A DNA stretch of 64,000 nucleotides from Vibrio coralliilyticus ATCC BAA-450 (GTDB lineage Bacteria > Pseudomonadota > Gammaproteobacteria > Enterobacterales > Vibrionaceae): assembly GCF_000176135.1 (NCBI RefSeq), contig NZ_ACZN01000016.1, forward strand, positions 372,001 to 436,000, given 5' to 3'. A program made the position numbers and the translations under genes. The notes beneath the pieces were generated by a model. The model was not told the DNA's origin, did no database searches, and worked only from the letters and a program-made list of their open reading frames with translations. Below, in pieces: positions 47,927-57,091 of the stretch; within the stretch, counting starts at the first letter, position 1; every line of letters begins with the position of its first letter.

Positions 47927-49255
47927 TTAACCGATAACAACCTGGCCTAGCACGTATCCTAGGCAACATGCCCCAATCACACCTATCAAGCCGACAGACA
48001 TAAATGAGTGGTTGAAATACCACTTACCGATTTTAGTTGTACCGGAAGTATCAAAGTTTACCGTGGCGATATCTGAAGGGTAATTTGGGATGAAGAAATA
48101 GCCGTAAACGGCAGGCATCAAACCAATCAATAGGGCAGGATCTAAGCCGAGCCCTAGACCGACAGGGAGCATCATACGAGCAGTCGCTGCTTGAGAATTG
48201 ACCACAACAGAGACGATGAACAGTGCCAGAGCGAATGTCCAAGGGTAGCTGGTCACCATTTCGACGATACCTGAACGGAATTGAGGCATGGCATATTTAA
48301 AGTATGTGTCGGACATCCATGCAATACCAAAGATGGCAATAGCTGCGACCATACCAGACTTAAATACCACGCCGTTGGGGACATCGCGGGGGTCGGTTTT
48401 GGTTGCCAGCAAGATTACACCACCAAAACACAGCATCATCATCTGGATAATGACGGACATTTTTATTGGCTTATCGCCCTCAACAACGGTGCGTATTTCC
48501 GGCACCATCGCGATAATGACAATGGTTATGATGGAGGCAAGGAAGATCAGCACTGCGTTGCGAGCAGATGCAGGTAGCACTTCGTCGAGAGAAGTGGCTG
48601 TTGTGCTCTCGATACGCTTGCGCCATTCGGGATCTTTGAGTCTCGCCTGATACTCCGGGTCATCATCCAGTTCCTTTCCTCGTTTTAGGCTATACAGGGA
48701 CATCAGCAGAGTGCCAAACAGCGTTGCGGGAACTGTCACCATCAGGATGGACAGTAAGGTGATGTCATGTTGAATATCGGCAAGCTGAGCGAGGTAGTAG
48801 ACCACAGCCGCCGATATAGGTGACGCGGTAATCGCTATCTGAGAAGCCACTGAAGAAGCAGCCATGGGTCGCTCAGGACGAATACCATTTTTCAACGCCA
48901 CATCCCCAATGATAGGCATGATCGAATAGACAGCATGACCAGTACCTAAGAGAAAAGTCATTGAGTAAGTGACGAAAGGGGCGATGAGTGTCACGCGTTT
49001 GGGATTTTTGCGCAGAAGTCTCTCTGCCACTTGCAGCATATACTTCAGGCCACCAGCAGCTTCCAAGATAGAGGCACAGGTTACCACCGCAAGGATTATC
49101 AACATGACCGTCACAGGTGGCGATGTTGGTGGCATCTTAAAGATGAAGACCTCGATCACCAACCCAATTCCTGATACGACACCTAAACCGATACCACCAT
49201 AGCGTGAACCGATATAGAGCATTAACAGCAGGAAGAGAAACTCAAAATACAACAT
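47927..49255 (-). CDS. C4-dicarboxylate transporter, DcuA/DcuB family
   Basis: Inner-membrane antiporter for fumarate, malate, aspartate or succinate, 442 residues with about ten to twelve helices. Seen: SRYGGIGLGVVSGIGLVIEV near the N-terminus, the highly conserved APFVTYSMTFLLGTGHAVYS and IRPERPMAASSVASQIAITA segments, NSQAATARMMLPVGLGLGLD and the late FIPNYPSDIATVNFDTSGTT. The ATG at 49255 is eight bases after AAGGA; the frame upstream lacks membrane character. DcuA versus DcuB cannot be told. Its place between the adhesin and the vps genes has no obvious functional link. Confidence 0.93.
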   Translation of the reverse strand: MLYFEFLFLLLMLYIGSRYGGIGLGVVSGIGLVIEVFIFKMPPTSPPVTVMLIILAVVTCASILEAAGGLKYMLQVAERLLRKNPKRVTLIAPFVTYSMTFLLGTGHAVYSIMPIIGDVALKNGIRPERPMAASSVASQIAITASPISAAVVYYLAQLADIQHDITLLSILMVTVPATLFGTLLMSLYSLKRGKELDDDPEYQARLKDPEWRKRIESTTATSLDEVLPASARNAVLIFLASIITIVIIAMVPEIRTVVEGDKPIKMSVIIQMMMLCFGGVILLATKTDPRDVPNGVVFKSGMVAAIAIFGIAWMSDTYFKYAMPQFRSGIVEMVTSYPWTFALALFIVSVVVNSQAATARMMLPVGLGLGLDPALLIGLMPAVYGYFFIPNYPSDIATVNFDTSGTTKIGKWYFNHSFMSVGLIGVIGACCLGYVLGQVVIG

Positions 49256-49665
49256 AGAGTAATTCCTTAAAATTATTGTGGATAATGACATTGTCAGAAG
49301 CTGACGGATAATTTCTTCGCTGATGGTCACACAATACAGATGAGCAAAAATGGAAAGTGCTTTCTAAGACGTTGCTCACAGGGATATCAATGCAACTTAC
49401 TGACGGTTAACAATAATTTCACATAATTGGAACGCTATAGATAAGTAGCGGCTAAGTTGTAATGTGCTTTTGGAAAGTCGTTCTTCTTAGTAGAAGAATG
49501 GATTTGCATACAAGTGTGGCGGATTATAATTGGAATAATAACTCAAATATTGTTTAGCAATTATTTTATATACTCAAAATTGAGACAACTTAGATTACAT
49601 CAATAAGATAACCTATAGCCGATTTATAGTTTGGGAAAAATATATATAAAATTTGGTTAGTCGCT
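49256..49665. promoter_or_regulatory. 410-bp AT-rich region upstream of vpsU
   Basis: Divergent promoter region for the dcu-like gene and vpsU, very AT-rich in its right half. It contains a perfect inverted repeat TTCTTCT-TAGT-AGAAGAA (49481-49498) of unknown meaning. VpsR, VpsT or H-NS sites are expected by analogy with V. cholerae, but no site was recognised with confidence. No coding frame seen. Confidence 0.5.
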
Positions 49666-50139
49666 ATGGAAAGTATGCCTTCGATCCTTATTGTTTGTAT
49701 GGGTAATATATGCCGATCACCACTTGCTGAAGCTGTTCTGAAAACAAAAGCACAGCAGCGTGGCTTAGTACTCAATATTGCCAGTGCTGGAACTATTCGA
49801 GATCAGGTTGGCAACTCGCCAGACAGACAGGTTCAATCATTAGCGAGCCAGCACGGTTATGACCTGAATGGTTTGACTGCAACACAAGTGACGAAAAATG
49901 ATTTTTCTAACTATGACATGGTGTTAGCAGCAGATAAGGCAAACTTGGCTGCGTTATATGACCTCTGCCCTAGGGAGTACAGAAACAAACTTGCGTTGTT
50001 TCTTTCGTATTCCGATGTTGATGAAAAAGAAATCCCCGACCCATATAAAGGGAGTCAAGTTCGTCACCAGAAGGCCTTTGAGCTGATTGAACAGGGAAGT
50101 GATGGTGTACTTAATTATATTACGTCAATAGCGGCATAA
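49666..50139 (+). CDS. vpsU: low-molecular-weight protein-tyrosine phosphatase, VpsU-like
   Basis: Wzb/Etp-type phosphatase, 157 residues, that would dephosphorylate the tyrosine kinase (Wzc/VpsO-like) controlling polysaccharide export. Seen: the active-site loop VCMGNICRSP (Cys and Arg of CX5R present, ~11-20) and the general acid Asp in IPDPYKG (~122). Position at the head of a vps-I-like cluster matches V. cholerae vpsU. Unlike the rest of the cluster it is followed by a terminator and appears to be its own transcription unit. The kinase is not in the window. Confidence 0.9.
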   Translation: MESMPSILIVCMGNICRSPLAEAVLKTKAQQRGLVLNIASAGTIRDQVGNSPDRQVQSLASQHGYDLNGLTATQVTKNDFSNYDMVLAADKANLAALYDLCPREYRNKLALFLSYSDVDEKEIPDPYKGSQVRHQKAFELIEQGSDGVLNYITSIAA

Positions 50140-50200
50140 ATTTAATTTTTCCAGTTATTAAAAATGAGACACACCAGAAGAACTGTTTATTAATTGATAT

Positions 50201-50232
50201 TGAGTCTTTCTTATATATAAGACTCATTTTTT
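50201..50232 (+). terminator. Rho-independent terminator between vpsU and vpsA
   Basis: Arms TGAGTCTT (50201-50208) and AAGACTCA (50219-50226) with a ten-base AT loop, followed by six T's (50227-50232). It separates vpsU transcription from the vpsA-K operon, which then needs its own promoter in 50233-50349. Confidence 0.85.
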
Positions 50233-50300
50233 ATCTTTGTATTTATTTTCCTATTGTCTTGCCGGGCTCAGGTTCGGTTGGGTAAGTATTATTTGAATTT

Positions 50301-50316
50301 TTATCGATAGCGATAA
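50301..50316. repeat. inverted repeat in the vpsA leader
   Basis: TTATCG-ATAG-CGATAA, perfect six-base arms, ends immediately before an in-frame ATG at 50317 and 33 bases before the preferred GTG start of vpsA. Possible operator or leader hairpin. Confidence 0.5.
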
Positions 50317-50349
50317 ATGACTCTTGGCTTAATTCAGGGAACAAGTGTT

Positions 50350-51468
50350 GTGAAAAAGGTTTTGATTACGTTTGGTACGCGACCAGAAGCAATAAAAATG
50401 GCGCCTTTGGTTCATCAAATGAAAAGTGATTCTCGATTTGAAACCAAAGTATGTGTAACTGGGCAGCACAGAGAAATGCTGCATCAGGTATTAGAGCTTT
50501 TCCACGTCGAACCGGACTATGACCTCGATATTATGGAACCGGGTCAAACACTGACAACGGTGACAACCAAGATTTTAACTGGGATGGAAGAGGTTCTTAG
50601 CGAATTTAAACCTGATGTTGTTTTGGTTCACGGTGACACGGCAACAACTCTGGGTGCGACGCTCGCCTCGTATTACCAGCAAATTCAGGTTGGCCATGTT
50701 GAAGCTGGTCTTCGAACTGGAAACATCTACTCTCCATGGCCTGAAGAAGGGAACCGAAAACTTACAGGTTGCCTAACGAAATTCCATTTCGCGCCCACAA
50801 AAACCTCTTTACAGAATCTGGTTGATGAAAACGTGCCTGCCACGGATGTTCATGTGACGGGTAACACGGTTATCGATGCGCTGTTCATGATTCGCGACAA
50901 GATTGAAAACGATTCAGATCTTAGAGCAACACTAGACAGTGTGTTCCCAATGCTTGAGTCCGACAAGAAACTGATTCTGGTGACTGGTCATAGAAGAGAG
51001 AGCTTTGGTGGCGGCTTTGAGCGTATCTGTCAGGCGCTGTCTGATACGGCATTGCGTCATCCAGATTGCCAGATCTTGTATCCGGTTCATCTAAACCCGA
51101 ACGTACAAGAACCAGTCAATCGCTTGCTCAAAAACATTCCAAACATCCATTTAGTGGAGCCTCAACAGTATCTGCCATTTGTTTATCTGATGAATAAGGC
51201 TCACATCATATTGACGGACTCTGGCGGTATACAGGAAGAGGCTCCATCTCTCGGTAAACCCGTTTTGGTTATGCGAGATACCACCGAAAGACCTGAAGCT
51301 GTGGAAGCAGGAACGGTCAAACTGGTAGGTACGGACAGCGATTTGATTTGTCGCGAGCTCACTCAGCTTTTGACTGATCAAACAGCCTATGAATCCATGA
51401 GTCAGGCCCACAACCCGTATGGTGATGGGCAGGCTTGTCAAAGAATTGCAGATATTTTAGCGCTTTAA
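50350..51468 (+). CDS. vpsA: UDP-N-acetylglucosamine 2-epimerase, VpsA/WecB
   Basis: Non-hydrolysing epimerase converting UDP-GlcNAc to UDP-ManNAc for matrix polysaccharide synthesis. 372 residues from the GTG at 50350, where homologues begin ([20 protein letters not shown]) and AGGGA lies nine bases upstream; an ATG at 50317 is the alternative. Seen: [65 protein letters not shown], and the UDP-binding [20 protein letters not shown]. Paired with the following dehydrogenase, it makes UDP-ManNAcA-type or related uronate precursors. Confidence 0.94.
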   Translation: MKKVLITFGTRPEAIKMAPLVHQMKSDSRFETKVCVTGQHREMLHQVLELFHVEPDYDLDIMEPGQTLTTVTTKILTGMEEVLSEFKPDVVLVHGDTATTLGATLASYYQQIQVGHVEAGLRTGNIYSPWPEEGNRKLTGCLTKFHFAPTKTSLQNLVDENVPATDVHVTGNTVIDALFMIRDKIENDSDLRATLDSVFPMLESDKKLILVTGHRRESFGGGFERICQALSDTALRHPDCQILYPVHLNPNVQEPVNRLLKNIPNIHLVEPQQYLPFVYLMNKAHIILTDSGGIQEEAPSLGKPVLVMRDTTERPEAVEAGTVKLVGTDSDLICRELTQLLTDQTAYESMSQAHNPYGDGQACQRIADILAL

Positions 51469-51485
51469 AGATTAAGGAACACACA

Positions 51486-52727
51486 ATGTTTAACAAGGTT
51501 TCAGTTGTAGGCTTAGGCTATATCGGCTTACCAACAGCTGCGGTTATTGCTTCACGCGGAATTGAAGTTATCGGTATTGATGTCAATCAGCATGCGGTGG
51601 ACACCATCAATCAAGGTGAGATTCATATCGTTGAACCGGATTTGGATATCGTTGTTCGCAGTGCGGTAATGACAGGTAAACTAAAGGCAACAACCGTTCC
51701 TGAAGCAGCCGATGCGTTTATGGTTGCGGTTCCAACACCATTTAAAGGTGACAACCACGAGCCTGATTTGAGTTACATAGAAAGTGCCGCAAAGGCAATT
51801 GCACCAGTGCTTGAAAAAGGCAACTTAGTGGTTTTGGAAAGTACGTCACCAGTGGGTGCTACTGAGAAAATGGCTGGCTGGTTAGCGGAAGCTCGCCCTG
51901 ACCTGACGTTCCCACAGCAAAGCGGAGATGCTGCTGATGTTAAAGTTGCACATTGCCCTGAACGTGTTTTGCCGGGTTATGTTCTACAGGAACTGGTGAG
52001 CAACGATCGCGTGATTGGCGGCATGAGCGATGCCTGTAACAAGCGTGCAGTTGAACTATACCAAACCTTTGTGCGCGGAGAATGTATTCTTACGAATTCT
52101 CGTACGGCGGAAATGGCTAAACTGACTGAAAACTCATTCCGTGATGTGAACATTGCTTTCGCCAATGAACTGTCCCTTATTTGTGAAAAGTTGAAGATCA
52201 ATGTTTGGGAATTGATCAAGCTTTCTAATCGCCATCCACGCGTAAATATTCTTAATCCAGGACCTGGTGTCGGTGGACACTGTATCGCTGTTGACCCATG
52301 GTTCATCGTCAACAGCTGCCCAGATGAAGCAAAAGTAATTGCAATGGCTCGTGAAGTTAACGATGGCAAGCCTCTTTGGGTGATTGATCAGGTTAAACAA
52401 GCTGCAGATGAATTTAAAAAGCCAGTGATCGCGTGTTTAGGCTTGGCGTTTAAAGCCGACATTGATGACCTGCGTGAGAGCCCTGCGCTGGACATTACCA
52501 CTCAGCTTGCCAATGAAAATGTTGGGCAGGTGATTGCTGTCGAGCCTAACATTTCTTCGCTGCCGGAAAACCTCGTTAAAGCGGGAGTTGAATTTATGGA
52601 TCTGGAGCGTGCTCTTGAAGTAGCGAATGTGGTTGTGGTCCTTGTCGATCATAAGCAGTTTAAAGCCGCAGACAAACTCGCTTTCAGTAAGAAAGTGGTC
52701 ATTGATACAAGAGGTGTTCTGGCGTGA
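51486..52727 (+). CDS. vpsB: UDP-N-acetyl-D-mannosamine dehydrogenase, VpsB/WecC
   Basis: NAD-dependent two-step oxidation of UDP-ManNAc to the uronic acid. 413 residues from the ATG at 51486, seven bases after AAGGA; the longer frame overlaps vpsA and is not used. Seen: the Rossmann motif VGLGYIGLPTAAVIA at the N-terminus, VVLESTSPVGATEKM, AHCPERVLPG, the helix AKLTENSFRDVNIAFANEL, the catalytic Cys in PGPGVGGHCIAVDPWF (~262), and ACLGLAFKADIDDLRESPAL. 17 bases after vpsA, clearly the same operon. Confidence 0.94.
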   Translation: MFNKVSVVGLGYIGLPTAAVIASRGIEVIGIDVNQHAVDTINQGEIHIVEPDLDIVVRSAVMTGKLKATTVPEAADAFMVAVPTPFKGDNHEPDLSYIESAAKAIAPVLEKGNLVVLESTSPVGATEKMAGWLAEARPDLTFPQQSGDAADVKVAHCPERVLPGYVLQELVSNDRVIGGMSDACNKRAVELYQTFVRGECILTNSRTAEMAKLTENSFRDVNIAFANELSLICEKLKINVWELIKLSNRHPRVNILNPGPGVGGHCIAVDPWFIVNSCPDEAKVIAMAREVNDGKPLWVIDQVKQAADEFKKPVIACLGLAFKADIDDLRESPALDITTQLANENVGQVIAVEPNISSLPENLVKAGVEFMDLERALEVANVVVVLVDHKQFKAADKLAFSKKVVIDTRGVLA

Positions 52728-52789
52728 TATGAATCAGAGAGTGAAGCGGCTCAGTCATTCACTCTCTGAGCCTTCTCGCTAAAGGTTCG

Positions 52790-53926
52790 ATGATGAAAAA
52801 AGTCCTACTAGTGATGCCATTGAGTACCCTTAAATGGGGAAGTGATAACGCCGGTGGCGTTGACTCCGTCTGCCAGCAAATAGTTCAGTCACTTGAGCTC
52901 AGCGCGCCTAAAGGTTTTGAGTATGAAATTCTGGCGATCAAAGTGGGTTCGTCGCAACAAGAGTTAAACAAAAGAATTCAACTCAATGAGCGAACTCATA
53001 TCACTTTCATACCCAAGAAAGGGAAAGTATTTGGACTACCTGTGCCAGGGTTTGTTTTTCAGAACGTTAAGCTAAGTGAGCTTGCTCGTCGCTTTCAACC
53101 GGATGTGATTCATAGCCATCTACCGAGCCTTCCACTACTGCCAAGTCGTAAAGCCAGTTCAGTAATTACACTGCACTCATTAGGAAAGGTAGGTCGAAAA
53201 AGTCGCAGTTGGCTCAATAACTTAATTTTTGAAACTTTACTGCCTGCTTTCAGTTTGCGCTCTGCTGATCGATTAACTTGCGTGGGTGATATCTTGCTTG
53301 ATGCGCTACCAAATAGGATGCATGAGAAGGCGTACAAAGTGGGTAATCCGGTTAATGATGTCTACTTTAAGCAAACAAAACGAACAACGTCAGACGCATT
53401 GCGCTTGGTGACCTGTTCTTTAATTACACCTCGCAAACAAGTCGATCAGATCATTAGGCTGCTGGCTCGGTTAGCGAATACTGTTAACGTTGATCTAAAA
53501 ATCATTGGCCCTGTAGATGAGAGCTACGCGAGAGAGCTTAACACTCTTGCTGAAGAGTTAGGCGTCGCAGAAAAAATAGTTTGGCTTGGCCCGATGAATG
53601 TTGAGCAGATCAAACAAATGTATGCAGACTCTGATGTCGGAGTATTTCTTTCCCGTGAGGAAACGTTTGGACTTGCGCCATTGGAAAAACTTGCCTCTGG
53701 CCTGCCTGTGATCGCGACCGAAGTGGGTATCTTGCAGGAAGAACGAGCCTATTTCCGTGCTGCTGGGGTGCACTACACATCGGCCGACGGATCCGACGAG
53801 GAAACTGACAACGTTTTGCAGTTTTTGCACAACCTACCTGTGGTGGATACCGAATCCTTGAAAGCGAAGTTTTCATCACGTGCAGTGGTCGATGAATATC
53901 AAAAGCTCTACGGAGAGTTGTTGTGA
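52790..53926 (+). CDS. vpsD: GT4-family glycosyltransferase, VpsD-like
   Basis: Retaining GT-B glycosyltransferase, 378 residues, adding a sugar to the VPS repeat at the cytoplasmic membrane face. Seen: the N-terminal domain with HSHLPSLPLLPSRKASSVI, then the C-terminal nucleotide-sugar domain with KIIGPVDE, KIVWLGPMNVEQIKQMYAD and the conserved EETFGLAPLEKLASGLPVIA. Two adjacent ATGs (52790, 52793) follow AAAGG. In V. cholerae vpsC lies between vpsB and vpsD; here the 62-base gap is empty. Donor and linkage are not predictable. Confidence 0.88.
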   Translation: MMKKVLLVMPLSTLKWGSDNAGGVDSVCQQIVQSLELSAPKGFEYEILAIKVGSSQQELNKRIQLNERTHITFIPKKGKVFGLPVPGFVFQNVKLSELARRFQPDVIHSHLPSLPLLPSRKASSVITLHSLGKVGRKSRSWLNNLIFETLLPAFSLRSADRLTCVGDILLDALPNRMHEKAYKVGNPVNDVYFKQTKRTTSDALRLVTCSLITPRKQVDQIIRLLARLANTVNVDLKIIGPVDESYARELNTLAEELGVAEKIVWLGPMNVEQIKQMYADSDVGVFLSREETFGLAPLEKLASGLPVIATEVGILQEERAYFRAAGVHYTSADGSDEETDNVLQFLHNLPVVDTESLKAKFSSRAVVDEYQKLYGELL

Positions 53927-55353
53927 TTAAAAAGCTGCTCACTTATGCTCCTGTTCAGCTCTTTTCTGCTCTAAGCCTATTTACACTTATTGCAGTACAG
54001 ACTCGCTTTCTTTTGCCGCAAGAGTACGGCTTTCTCGCTGTCTTGATGGTGATTGTAGAAGCGTCACGTTCAGTATTAGTTCAGTGGATCAATAACTGCC
54101 TTATTCGCTTCTATCCGAGTGCGGAGCAGGATCGGCAAAAGCAGATCAGCGCGACAGTTGTTCGTTGGTTGATTGGCAATATTCTCTTCTCTTTCTTTGT
54201 CATTGGTGTTTTGGTCGCGTTATTGACTGAGTTTGAATGGCGCGTCTTTTTCGCGGTTTACGCCTTTTTTGTCGCTAAAGCTCTTTATCTGTTTTCGATT
54301 GAGTATGCGCGTGTGAACCAAAAGTCCGGCCACTACCGCCGGTCTGTAATGACTCAAGCAGTCCTGTCGATACTCACAACCGTGTTATTCCTATCATTTT
54401 TTCCCGCTTTAGAAATGGCGTTGCTGTCTTTAGTCGTGAGCTATTCGATAGGATCTGCGATGTGTGTTGGTGCTGGAGCGTGGCATCGAAAAGTGACGCC
54501 TGAAACTGCGCTTAAAAAAGAGCTGTTCTCCTACGGCGCACCGCTTATGTTGTCTGGCCTGCTGGGCATACTGGCAGCGAGAAGTGATCGTCTTTTTATT
54601 GCCAATCTCACTGGGCTTGAACAAGCAGGGCAGTATGCCGCGATTGCGAATCTATTGTTCGGCATTATGGCGTTGGTTTTTATGGCTATTGCTCTACCGC
54701 TTTATCCAGAACTCACCAAGCTTACCGAAGACAGAACACGCCTAATTGCAAAGCACAAGATGTATAGCGGATTACTGTTTGCACTCAGCTTGCCCGCGAC
54801 TACTGGTCTGTGTTTGCTAGCTCCGGCACTAGTGGGTATTTTCCTTGGTGACGCCTACGCAGATATCGACCTAACAACGTTTTATTTGGTCGCCGCTGCC
54901 GCTTTACTGTTTAACTTACGTGCGCATTTCTTTGATCATGGTTTGCAGTTCACCCTACAAACCAAGTACGTGCCTTTGATTATGGCGACTGTTTTATTCG
55001 TTCAAGTGCTGGCAGCTTTTGCTCTTATTCCTCAACTTGGCGCGCAGGGAGCAGCAATCGGCATTCTATTGGCCATGTTTGTTGGCCTGTTGCTAACCGC
55101 CTTTGTTGGTTGGAAGGCTGGATATCGATACCCGGCTCCTCAATCTGCGCTAAAAACAGTTACCGCATCAGGTGTGATGGCGTTAGCGATTCTTGTTGTC
55201 CAGCCATTCCTTGGGCAAATTAACGATGTCTTGGCTCTAATTGTCTCGATTAGTATTGCTTTAGTCGTATATGGCTTAGCGCATTTGCTGTTGAACAGCT
55301 TTGAGGTTCGCTCATCTCTACTCAAGCTAAGGAGTAGACAACGTGCTGTCTAA
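53923..55353 (+). CDS. vpsE: polysaccharide flippase, VpsE-like (MOP/Wzx type)
   Basis: Membrane protein of 476 residues with ~12-14 helices, expected to flip the lipid-linked VPS repeat to the periplasmic side. Seen: the N-terminal KKLLTYAPVQLFSALSLFTL, RFLLPQEYGFLAVLMVIVEA, the mid-protein YGAPLMLSGLLGILAARSDR typical of MOP flippases (basic residue in a membrane segment), and paired helices to the end. The GTG start overlaps the vpsD stop; GGAGAG lies upstream. Position matches V. cholerae vpsE. Confidence 0.9.
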   Translation: MIKKLLTYAPVQLFSALSLFTLIAVQTRFLLPQEYGFLAVLMVIVEASRSVLVQWINNCLIRFYPSAEQDRQKQISATVVRWLIGNILFSFFVIGVLVALLTEFEWRVFFAVYAFFVAKALYLFSIEYARVNQKSGHYRRSVMTQAVLSILTTVLFLSFFPALEMALLSLVVSYSIGSAMCVGAGAWHRKVTPETALKKELFSYGAPLMLSGLLGILAARSDRLFIANLTGLEQAGQYAAIANLLFGIMALVFMAIALPLYPELTKLTEDRTRLIAKHKMYSGLLFALSLPATTGLCLLAPALVGIFLGDAYADIDLTTFYLVAAAALLFNLRAHFFDHGLQFTLQTKYVPLIMATVLFVQVLAAFALIPQLGAQGAAIGILLAMFVGLLLTAFVGWKAGYRYPAPQSALKTVTASGVMALAILVVQPFLGQINDVLALIVSISIALVVYGLAHLLLNSFEVRSSLLKLRSRQRAV

Positions 55354-56587
55354 GATCTATTTATTGCCTTTTATCGCAATTACATCTGCGATTCTTCTTG
55401 GCGGTTACATGTTAGAAGATCTTGGGGTGCCGTACGTATCTCAAGGGGGATCACCGCTGTTTAAGATCCATTTGTACTCTTATCTGGTTTTGATGGGGTT
55501 TGGGTTGGTTTTTCTGTTTGATGGGGTGAAAGGAATTTCTCAACGGTTAGGCAGCTATTACCGTTTTTGGCTGATTGCTTTGGCATGTAATGTTTTCGTG
55601 ATCCTATATGGTTTTGCCATTCATGGTTCTTCAGGGATGGCCTATTTGGTCAATACGTTTTTAGCACCAGTTTTGATCGTGCCGTTACTGGCTTACCTTA
55701 GTGATAATCAAAAATCGTTTCTGCTCAAACTGATTGCCTATCTAATATTACTTAACTCGCTTGTGGCTGTGATGGAATACATGCTCCATTTTCGTCTGGT
55801 CAAGGTTGAGTTCCAGGAGTTTTCATTCTTTCGCTCAACGGCATTTCTTACTCACCCTCTTAACAATGCGTTGATCACGGTCAGCATTGCGCTACTCATC
55901 GCCAACAAAACCAAGCTACCAAGTTTTGTGTATATGTTGATCGTTGCGTTAGCGTTATTCGCGTTTGGTGGTAGAGCTGCGTTAGCCATCTTTATTTGTG
56001 CGGTATCCGTGTCTTTTGCTCCCATGCAGTGGAAAGCCATCACGCAGGGCATCCCTGACAATAAACAAAAAATCGCATTATTCATGCTGATTGGATATTT
56101 CGCTTTCTGGGCTGGTGCGTACCTGCTTGTTGAGTCTGGAATTACGGAACGAATTGCATCAAAACTCTATATTGATGGCAGTGCGTCAGCACGATTAAAC
56201 GTGTTTTACCTCATTGATCAACTTAGCCTTCGTGAATGGTTGCTGGGTGCAAGCCATCGTTTGATGGAATCCATTGAGCTTTATATTGGCATCAATGTAA
56301 TCGAAAACTATCTCATTGGCTGGATATTCACCTTTGGACTCGTAGGAACTATTCCCTTGTTCTTAGTGGTTTATGTACCACTTACTTATTTTGCGATGAC
56401 AGGAAACCTTATTGAAAGAATGAGCGTTTTCTCTTTTGCTGTAATCAGCATCACTAACAACTCTCTGACGACGAAAACACCGACCTTGCTATTGCTTTTC
56501 ACCTGTTTGTACTTAAGCAAGTCATTGAGAGAAAAGTTGTCAGCTCCTCAAAATTTTCAATTAAATTCGGGTTACTCACATGCCTAA
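55343..56587 (+). CDS. vpsF: polymerase/ligase-like membrane protein, VpsF-like
   Basis: Integral membrane protein of 414 residues with ~11 helices and little sequence signature, as is normal for Wzy polymerases and O-antigen ligases. Seen: an RSTAFLTHPLNNALITVSIA segment with the FLTHPLNNA wording common in this group, and a periplasmic-type loop around SGITERIASKLYIDGSASAR with conserved basic residues. The GTG start is eight bases after AAGGAG and overlaps vpsE. By position it is VpsF, the likely repeat-unit polymerase. Confidence 0.85.
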   Translation: MLSKIYLLPFIAITSAILLGGYMLEDLGVPYVSQGGSPLFKIHLYSYLVLMGFGLVFLFDGVKGISQRLGSYYRFWLIALACNVFVILYGFAIHGSSGMAYLVNTFLAPVLIVPLLAYLSDNQKSFLLKLIAYLILLNSLVAVMEYMLHFRLVKVEFQEFSFFRSTAFLTHPLNNALITVSIALLIANKTKLPSFVYMLIVALALFAFGGRAALAIFICAVSVSFAPMQWKAITQGIPDNKQKIALFMLIGYFAFWAGAYLLVESGITERIASKLYIDGSASARLNVFYLIDQLSLREWLLGASHRLMESIELYIGINVIENYLIGWIFTFGLVGTIPLFLVVYVPLTYFAMTGNLIERMSVFSFAVISITNNSLTTKTPTLLLLFTCLYLSKSLREKLSAPQNFQLNSGYSHA

Positions 56588-57080
56588 TGCTATTGCCATC
56601 TATCGAATTGCTCGCTGGTTTTATCTGAAGAAAATCCCGCTGATTCCAAAGCTATTCCAGCTGTTTATTTTTATGTTCTATAACTGCCGAGTGCCCGTTA
56701 AGTGTCATATTGGTAAAGGAAGTTTTTTCGTCGTTAAAGGTATCGGCGTATCGCTGCATGACAAAACGGTAATTGGCGAGCAGTGCAGTATTGGTATTGG
56801 TTGTAAAACGGTGGGTAAAGGGCCGTTTAAAGAAGTCCCTAATGTCGGTGACCGTGTGTTTATCGGCCCAGGAGCAGTGCTGGTTGGGCCGATTGTGGTT
56901 GGTGACAACGCGATCATCGGCGCAAACAGTGTGGTGACAAAAAGCGTCCCAGAAGGTGCCATTGTTGGTGGGATTCCAGCCAAAATTATTGGATGGGTAA
57001 AAGACAACGATTATGACATCCATGACAATCGTTCTGACGTTGAAGGGACAGCCCCATTCCTTCAGGACCTCCGTGGTTAG
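56580..57080 (+). CDS. vpsG: hexapeptide-repeat acetyltransferase, VpsG-like
   Basis: Serine-acetyltransferase-like left-handed beta-helix enzyme, 166 residues, probably O-acetylating the polysaccharide or a precursor with acetyl-CoA. Seen: hexapeptide repeats from ~40 (CHIGKGSFFVVKGIGVSLHD, VIGEQCSIGIGCKTVG, VGDRVFIGPGAVLVGPIVVG, DNAIIGANSVVTKSVPEGAI) ending in VGGIPAKIIGW. It overlaps vpsF by eight bases. V. cholerae carries two such genes, vpsC and vpsG; this one has the vpsG position and is the only copy in the window. Confidence 0.88.
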   Translation: MPNAIAIYRIARWFYLKKIPLIPKLFQLFIFMFYNCRVPVKCHIGKGSFFVVKGIGVSLHDKTVIGEQCSIGIGCKTVGKGPFKEVPNVGDRVFIGPGAVLVGPIVVGDNAIIGANSVVTKSVPEGAIVGGIPAKIIGWVKDNDYDIHDNRSDVEGTAPFLQDLRG

Positions 57081-57091
57081 GGGATAGTAAC

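Noticed and set aside
56580..57080. Reading the acetyltransferase gene as a moved vpsC
   Set aside because: Its place after vpsF and before vpsH is the vpsG position; vpsC is more simply absent.
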